From positions 82,585-146,584 of the forward strand of contig NZ_JBMDYO010000006.1 in the NCBI RefSeq assembly GCF_049310885.1: a DNA stretch of 64,000 bases. The letters run 5' to 3'. Position 1 is the stretch's first letter. The number at the start of each line of letters is the position of its first letter. Positions 59,693 through 64,000 of the stretch are shown piece after piece. This DNA comes from CAYZJV01 sp049310885 (GTDB taxonomy: Bacteria; Spirochaetota; Spirochaetia; Sphaerochaetales; Sphaerochaetaceae). The translations under genes and the position numbers were made by a program. Below the pieces are notes generated by a model. That model was not told where the DNA came from, ran no database searches, and saw only the letters and a list, made by a program, of their open reading frames with translations.

Positions 59693-59721
59693 TTGACCGG
59701 AAGCAACACTGATGCTACCAT
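59693..59721 (+). promoter_or_regulatory. promoter of the sugar ABC transporter
   Basis: TTGACC (59693-59698) and TACCAT (59716-59721) are 17 bp apart, and TGC precedes the -10 box (extended -10). The leader would be about 73 nt long with AAGGAG before the ATG at 59801. Confidence 0.55.
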
Positions 59722-59800
59722 TTTACTACAATATTCTTGTATCTTTCGGTCACACTAGCCTCGTAGAAGAGGCAAGCAAATATTAGGAAGGAGAAAGGAA

Positions 59801-60880
59801 ATGAAGAAAACTGTGGCAATCATGGTAGTAGCTATGCTGCTCATCGCACTCGCTACACCCCTATTCGCACAAGGCGGAAAGGAAGATGGAAAAATGACCG
59901 TGGGAATCGCTATGCCGACCCAGTCATCACAACGTTGGATCCAAGACGGAAACAACATGAAGGACATCCTCGAATCCCGCGGATATGCAGTTGACCTGCA
60001 ATACGCAGAGGATAATATCGACGCTCAGGTCAACCAGTTGGAAAACATGATTGTTAAGGGTGTCGACTGTCTGGTAATCGCATCTATCGATGGCGAATCT
60101 CTCACAAACGTTCTTGAAAAGGCTGCAGATGCCGACATTCCCGTCATTGCATACGATCGCCTTATCCGTAACAGCCCGCATGTAAGCTACTATGCTACGT
60201 TCGACAATTATCTTGTCGGTGTACAACAGGGTGGATATATCGTTGACGCATTGGATCTCGAATCCGGAGCAGGACCTTTCAATATTGAAATATTCGCAGG
60301 TTCTCCTGACGACAACAATGCCTACTTCTTCTTTAATGGAGCAATGGACCAGTTGAATCCCTACATTGATAATGGACAGCTCGTGGTCCGCAGCGGACAG
60401 ACCGAATTCGACAGAGTCGCAACTCTTCGTTGGGATGGTGCAACTGCACAGCAAAGAATGGACAATATCATCACCGCCAATTACATCTCTGGACAGCGTG
60501 TGGATGCAGTCCTTTCCCCATATGATGGTATTTCAATTGGAATTCTTTCCGCCCTCAAGAGTGCCGGATACGGAACATCCAGCCGTCCTTTACCTATCGT
60601 AACTGGACAGGATGCAGAACTTCCTTCAGTTAAATCGATCCTTGCAGGCGAACAGACCCATACCGTATTTAAGGACACTCGTGTTCTCGCAGAGCGCGCA
60701 GCCAATATGGTCGATGCAGTTTTGCAGGGCAAAGAGGCTGAAGTCAACGACACCACCACATACGACAATGGGGTCAAGGTCGTTCCTTCATACTTGTGCG
60801 AACCAGTCTCAGTCGATATCACCAACTGGGAAGAGGCTCTCATCGATACAGGTTACTACACAGCCGACCAGCTGAAATAA
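59801..60880 (+). CDS. multiple-sugar ABC transporter substrate-binding protein (ChvE/MmsE type)
   Basis: A 359-residue periplasmic binding protein. A signal peptide (MKKTVAIMVVAMLLIALATP, then LFAQGG) has no lipobox cysteine. The mature protein has the family-1 sugar-binding pattern TVGIAMPTQSSQRWIQDGNN, AEDNIDAQVNQLENMIVKG, DIPVIAYDRLIRNSPHVSYY, GSPDDNNAYFFFNGAMDQL and VTGQDAELPSVKSI. DRLI with the nearby asparagines is typical of ChvE-like proteins that bind xylose, arabinose, glucose or galactose. The exact sugar is not readable. It is the first of three genes, with the ATPase 100 bp downstream. Confidence 0.92.
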   Translation: MKKTVAIMVVAMLLIALATPLFAQGGKEDGKMTVGIAMPTQSSQRWIQDGNNMKDILESRGYAVDLQYAEDNIDAQVNQLENMIVKGVDCLVIASIDGESLTNVLEKAADADIPVIAYDRLIRNSPHVSYYATFDNYLVGVQQGGYIVDALDLESGAGPFNIEIFAGSPDDNNAYFFFNGAMDQLNPYIDNGQLVVRSGQTEFDRVATLRWDGATAQQRMDNIITANYISGQRVDAVLSPYDGISIGILSALKSAGYGTSSRPLPIVTGQDAELPSVKSILAGEQTHTVFKDTRVLAERAANMVDAVLQGKEAEVNDTTTYDNGVKVVPSYLCEPVSVDITNWEEALIDTGYYTADQLK

Positions 60881-60981
60881 TTCTTGTATCCGACATACTA
60901 ATTACTGTACGATTCCAAGGAGAGCAAGCGATCCTTGGAATCGTGTTATGCATAAGACCCTCTTTGACGGGAAGGAATGTA

Positions 60982-62520
60982 ATGGCAGAAATTCATCTGG
61001 AAATGAGAAACATCACCAAGCGGTTCAGTGGCGTGACTGCGCTGGAAGAGGTAAATCTTTCGGTAAAGAATGGAGAAATCCACGCCCTAGTTGGTGAAAA
61101 CGGCGCGGGAAAATCTACACTCATGAATATTCTCAGTGGTGTCTATCCACACGGCGAATATGAAGGACAGATTTTTCTCAATGGAGAAGAGTGTATCTTT
61201 CGTGATATTCGTGATAGTGAGCGGCTGGGGATTGTTATTATCCATCAAGAACTTGCCCTCATCCCCTATCTATCGATTGCAGAGAATATCTTCCTTGGAA
61301 ATGAACAGGCATCCAAGAAAGTCATAGATTGGAACAAGACGGTATCGGAGGCTTCCAAGCACCTTAAGATCGTCGGGTTGGAGGATAATCCCACCTTGCC
61401 AATCACAGAGATCGGTGTCGGTAAACAGCAACTGGTAGAGATTGCAAAGGCGTTGGCGAAGGATGTGAAACTCCTGATTCTTGATGAACCAACAGCAGCG
61501 TTGAACGATACAGAGAGCAAGCAATTACTCAAGCTGTTGAAAGATTTGAAGAAAAAAGGTATCACCTCTATCCTGATCTCCCATAAACTCAACGAGGTTG
61601 AGAGTGTTGCAGATGCCATAACCGTTATTCGTGACGGCAAGGTGATCGAAACGATCGACGACCCAAACATGATTGACGAAGACAATATCATCAAAAGTAT
61701 GGTCGGTAGACCGATTGTCGATCGTTTTCCCAAACGAGACACGAAACCTGGCAAAATCAAATTCGCTGTCGAAAATTGGAATGTGTATAATCCACAGAAC
61801 CTGGAACAATTGTTTATAAAGGATGTTTCTTTCCATGTTAGAGAGGGCGAAGTGGTAGGTCTCGCAGGATTGATGGGTGCTGGACGTACTGAACTTGCGA
61901 TGAGTTTGTTCGGAAAATCTTGGGGGAAAAAGCATCATGGAAAGATCAAACTTGATGACAAGGAGATCCACCTCAACACAGTCAATGATGCTATCGATCA
62001 CAAAATTGCCTATATGACTGAAGATCGCAAGACATATGGTCTGGTACTCATAAACGATATCATGCGCAACGTATCGCTAGCCAGTTTGGACAAGGTTAGC
62101 AAGAATCTGGTCATAAATAATAATCAGGAAATTCTCAATGTAGAGAAAGCCCGCCAGGCCATGCATATCAAATGTAGTGGAATCAACCAAGTTGTGGAGA
62201 GCCTTTCGGGAGGGAACCAGCAGAAGGTTGTACTGAGCAAGTGGGTTCAAGCCGAGCCAGATGTCATGATGCTCGATGAACCAACCAGAGGTATCGATGT
62301 CGGAGCAAAATACGAAATCTACACTATTATCAACCGGTTAGCGTCCGAAGGGAAATCAATAGTGATGATCTCCTCTGAAATGCCGGAGTTGCTTGGTATG
62401 TGTGACCGCATCTACGTAGTCAATGAAGGGGCGATAGTTGGAGAACTGTCCAAGGAAGAAGCAACACAAGAATCGATCATGAAATGTATCATGACCGCAC
62501 AGAAAAGGAAGAGGGCGTAA
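60982..62520 (+). CDS. sugar ABC transporter ATP-binding protein, two ATPase domains (GguA/MmsA/XylG type)
   Basis: A 512-residue double ATPase. The first domain has Walker A LVGENGAGKSTLMNILSG and Walker B KLLILDEPTAALND. The second has VGLAGLMGAGRTELAMSLFG, the degenerate P-loop usual for the family, then ESLSGGNQQKVVLSKWVQAE and VMMLDEPTRGIDVGAKYEIY. It hydrolyses ATP to drive sugar uptake at the inner membrane. The open frame runs 62 codons further upstream across the gap from the binding-protein gene, but AAGGA precedes the ATG at 60982 and the family starts here (MAEIHLEMRNITKRF). Confidence 0.94.
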   Translation: MAEIHLEMRNITKRFSGVTALEEVNLSVKNGEIHALVGENGAGKSTLMNILSGVYPHGEYEGQIFLNGEECIFRDIRDSERLGIVIIHQELALIPYLSIAENIFLGNEQASKKVIDWNKTVSEASKHLKIVGLEDNPTLPITEIGVGKQQLVEIAKALAKDVKLLILDEPTAALNDTESKQLLKLLKDLKKKGITSILISHKLNEVESVADAITVIRDGKVIETIDDPNMIDEDNIIKSMVGRPIVDRFPKRDTKPGKIKFAVENWNVYNPQNLEQLFIKDVSFHVREGEVVGLAGLMGAGRTELAMSLFGKSWGKKHHGKIKLDDKEIHLNTVNDAIDHKIAYMTEDRKTYGLVLINDIMRNVSLASLDKVSKNLVINNNQEILNVEKARQAMHIKCSGINQVVESLSGGNQQKVVLSKWVQAEPDVMMLDEPTRGIDVGAKYEIYTIINRLASEGKSIVMISSEMPELLGMCDRIYVVNEGAIVGELSKEEATQESIMKCIMTAQKRKRA

Positions 62521-62524
62521 TACA

Positions 62525-63697
62525 ATGAGCACAATTAAAACCTATTTTAAAAATAATATCCGCCAGTATGGCATGGTAATCGCATTGGTTTTCATCATGG
62601 TTCTGTTCCAGATCCTCACTGGAGGAATCCTCTTCAAACCGATGAACATAACCAATCTTATACTGCAAAACAGTTATGTTCTCATTTTGGCAATTGGCAT
62701 GTTGCTACCTATCATTACGGGTAATATCGATCTCTCGGTCGGTTCGGTAGCCGCTTTCGTTGGTGCCATTGCCGCTGTCATGATGGTGGACAATGGAATG
62801 CCTGTAGGATTAGCCATAGTCCTCTGTCTCTTGGTCGGATTGGCTGTTGGTTCTTTCCATGGCTTGTTCATTGCCTATTTCCGTATACCTCCATTCATCG
62901 TAACGCTTGCAGGTATGTTGATCTTTCGTGGACTTACGATGGTAATTCTCAAGGGACAAACCAAGGCACCATTCGAAAAATCTTTCCAAGCAATTGCTGC
63001 CGGATATCTTCCCGGTATGGATATTCGCGTAGGATCACTTAGTCTGTTGACTCTATTGATTGGCGTAGTAGTCTCAATCATCTTCGTCTTATTCCAACTC
63101 AACAATCGTAAGAATAAGAAGAAGTATGGATTCGATGTGCTTCCCCTCCCCTTCGAATTGGTGAAAAACCTCATTGTAGTAATCGGTATCAACCTCCTCA
63201 CGGGAAGTCTTGCCGCTTATAATGGAATACCTCTTGTATTGGTTCTTCTTACCGTATTGGTTCTTGTCTATACATTCATTACTCAAAAGACGGTGCCAGG
63301 CCGTCACATCTATGCCTTGGGTGGAAATGAAAAAGCAGCAAAACTCTCTGGAGTAAAAACCCAACGTGTCATGTTCTGGGTTTATGCGAACATGGGTATG
63401 CTTGCAGCACTGGCTGGTATGGTCGTCGCAGGACGACTGAATGCCGCTACGCCAAAAGCAGGCACAAACTTTGAGCTCGATGCAATCGGAGCTTGTTTCA
63501 TTGGTGGAGCTTCAGCATCTGGTGGTATCGGAACAGTCGTTGGCGCAATCGTCGGAGGTCTGGTAATGGGTGTCCTGAACAATGGTATGTCCATCATGGG
63601 TGTCAGTGTCGACTGGCAGCAGGCTATCAAGGGTATGGTTTTGTTGGCAGCGGTAAGCTTCGATGTCTACACAAAGACACGGGCAACCAGAGCCTAA
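62525..63697 (+). CDS. sugar ABC transporter permease (GguB/MmsB/XylH type)
   Basis: A 390-residue inner-membrane protein with about ten hydrophobic helices. It carries ITNLILQNSYVLILAIGMLL, PIITGNIDLSVGSVAAFVGA, FRIPPFIVTLAGMLIFRGL, GRHIYALGGNEKAAKLSGV and the C-terminal EL-D-IGACFIGGASASGGIG-type loop (DAIGACFIGGASASGGIG). Its length and long central loop fit the multiple-monosaccharide permeases rather than RbsC. It starts four bases after the ATPase stop, so the two are coupled. Confidence 0.94.
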   Translation: MSTIKTYFKNNIRQYGMVIALVFIMVLFQILTGGILFKPMNITNLILQNSYVLILAIGMLLPIITGNIDLSVGSVAAFVGAIAAVMMVDNGMPVGLAIVLCLLVGLAVGSFHGLFIAYFRIPPFIVTLAGMLIFRGLTMVILKGQTKAPFEKSFQAIAAGYLPGMDIRVGSLSLLTLLIGVVVSIIFVLFQLNNRKNKKKYGFDVLPLPFELVKNLIVVIGINLLTGSLAAYNGIPLVLVLLTVLVLVYTFITQKTVPGRHIYALGGNEKAAKLSGVKTQRVMFWVYANMGMLAALAGMVVAGRLNAATPKAGTNFELDAIGACFIGGASASGGIGTVVGAIVGGLVMGVLNNGMSIMGVSVDWQQAIKGMVLLAAVSFDVYTKTRATRA

Positions 63698-63712
63698 TGA
63701 ATGGTATCGTTA

Positions 63713-63776
63713 CCCCAGGGCAAGCCCTGGACCCAGGAGGCTTCGCCGCCTCTGCCGCCCCAAGGGACGGGGTATC
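63713..63776. repeat. GC-rich hairpin cluster
   Basis: Three small stems follow one another: CCAGGGC/GCCCTGG (63715-63730, 2-nt loop), GAGGC/GCCTC around 63737-63752, and CCCC/GGGG around 63758-63772. The block is clearly richer in GC than the surroundings. It stands just after the sugar permease and just before the 68-bp repeat, and could be part of one larger repeat element. Confidence 0.5.
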
Positions 63777-63784
63777 TCCCCATA

Positions 63785-63852
63785 CGTTTCCTGCTCTCAC
63801 TCAGTAATGGACCAATTGTAATTGTTCCGCTACCCTCGTTTCGTTGGGAAAT
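63785..63852. repeat. 68-bp dispersed intergenic repeat, copy 2
   Basis: This copy matches 35379-35446 at 63 of 68 positions in the same orientation. The dyad lies at 63809-63828 with arms identical to copy 1 and a TGTA loop. It lies downstream of the sugar transporter in a non-coding stretch (63698-64000) in which I see no gene. Confidence 0.75.
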
Positions 63853-63877
63853 AATCCACACATAACTACCTAAATAA

Positions 63878-63920
63878 GGCACAGGGTGCATTGGCTACAA
63901 ACCAAACCCTGTGCCCTTTT
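63878..63920 (+). terminator. strong hairpin downstream of the sugar transporter
   Basis: GGCACAGGGT pairs perfectly with ACCCTGTGCC over ten positions around an 18-nt loop that can itself pair (TTGG with CCAA), followed by CTTTT. It probably ends the transporter transcript, after the repeat elements. The remaining bases to 64000 show nothing I can name. Confidence 0.7.
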
Positions 63921-64000
63921 ATTGGCTCAGTGAGTTTTTCTGGGGTTGGGGGGGAAGAGCAGGTGAAATAGATATGGAAATGGCAGGTCCAATCCTGTAG

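Overview
The window looks like a spirochaete chromosome, probably from the Sphaerochaeta/Treponema side of the phylum. This is an inference from gene content and moderate GC: a long pyrophosphate-dependent phosphofructokinase, a UPF0164/FadL-like outer-membrane protein, a divergent TTG-started RNA polymerase omega beside miaA and yicC, and a MurE whose specificity motif is not the meso-diaminopimelate type. No tRNA, rRNA, CRISPR array, phage or transposase gene was seen. Several genes look longer than they are because an open frame extends upstream of the real start; starts here were chosen from Shine-Dalgarno sequences and stop/start overlaps.

Region 1-35 kb is mostly housekeeping. It opens with the last 24 codons of an asparaginyl-tRNA synthetase, a LuxR-type regulator, a YaiI-like protein and PPi-phosphofructokinase. 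A minus-strand acyl-CoA ligase/yhbY/iron alcohol dehydrogenase/ROK unit follows. Next come plus-strand folC, an NFACT (RqcH-like) gene and a membrane protein of unknown function, with overlapping ends. Minus-strand murC-yicC-cmk-rpoZ-miaA follow, then a 56-residue zinc-ribbon gene, an outer-membrane protein and an odd D12-type DNA methylase. Plus-strand murE-ddl-dinB-trmL-proC-serS-pncB and minus-strand proA-proB-glycosyltransferase-amidase come next, then a FecBCD-type ABC importer.

Region 35.5-57.9 kb is the notable part: a purine-catabolism island. It holds an NCS2 purine permease, adenine deaminase, a YgeW-type carbamoyltransferase, XdhD plus its FAD partner, a probable 8-oxoguanine deaminase, a second three-subunit molybdenum hydroxylase, YgeY, SsnA and YgfK. 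Two fold-type-II PLP enzymes are transcribed divergently. The set matches the E. coli ygeW-ygfK-ssnA-xdhD group and the anaerobic uric acid/purine degradation clusters reported in gut bacteria, but canonical ygeX, hyuA, yqeA and yqeB/C are not in the window. Three minus-strand promoters of the island (ygfK, ygeW, ade) each carry a pair of TGCAACA-like 7-mers, 10 bp apart, ending 6-7 bp upstream of the -35 box. I read this as the binding site of an unidentified shared regulator.

Region 58-64 kb has two small hypothetical genes, a nicotinamidase (which with pncB gives nicotinamide salvage) and a three-gene sugar ABC importer of the ChvE-GguAB/MmsAB type. Its promoter is well formed and lies 120 bp downstream of a TTACGAAAC direct repeat. 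A 68-bp intergenic repeat occurs at 35.4 kb and again at 63.8 kb; it contains a hairpin whose arms are identical in both copies while the loop differs.
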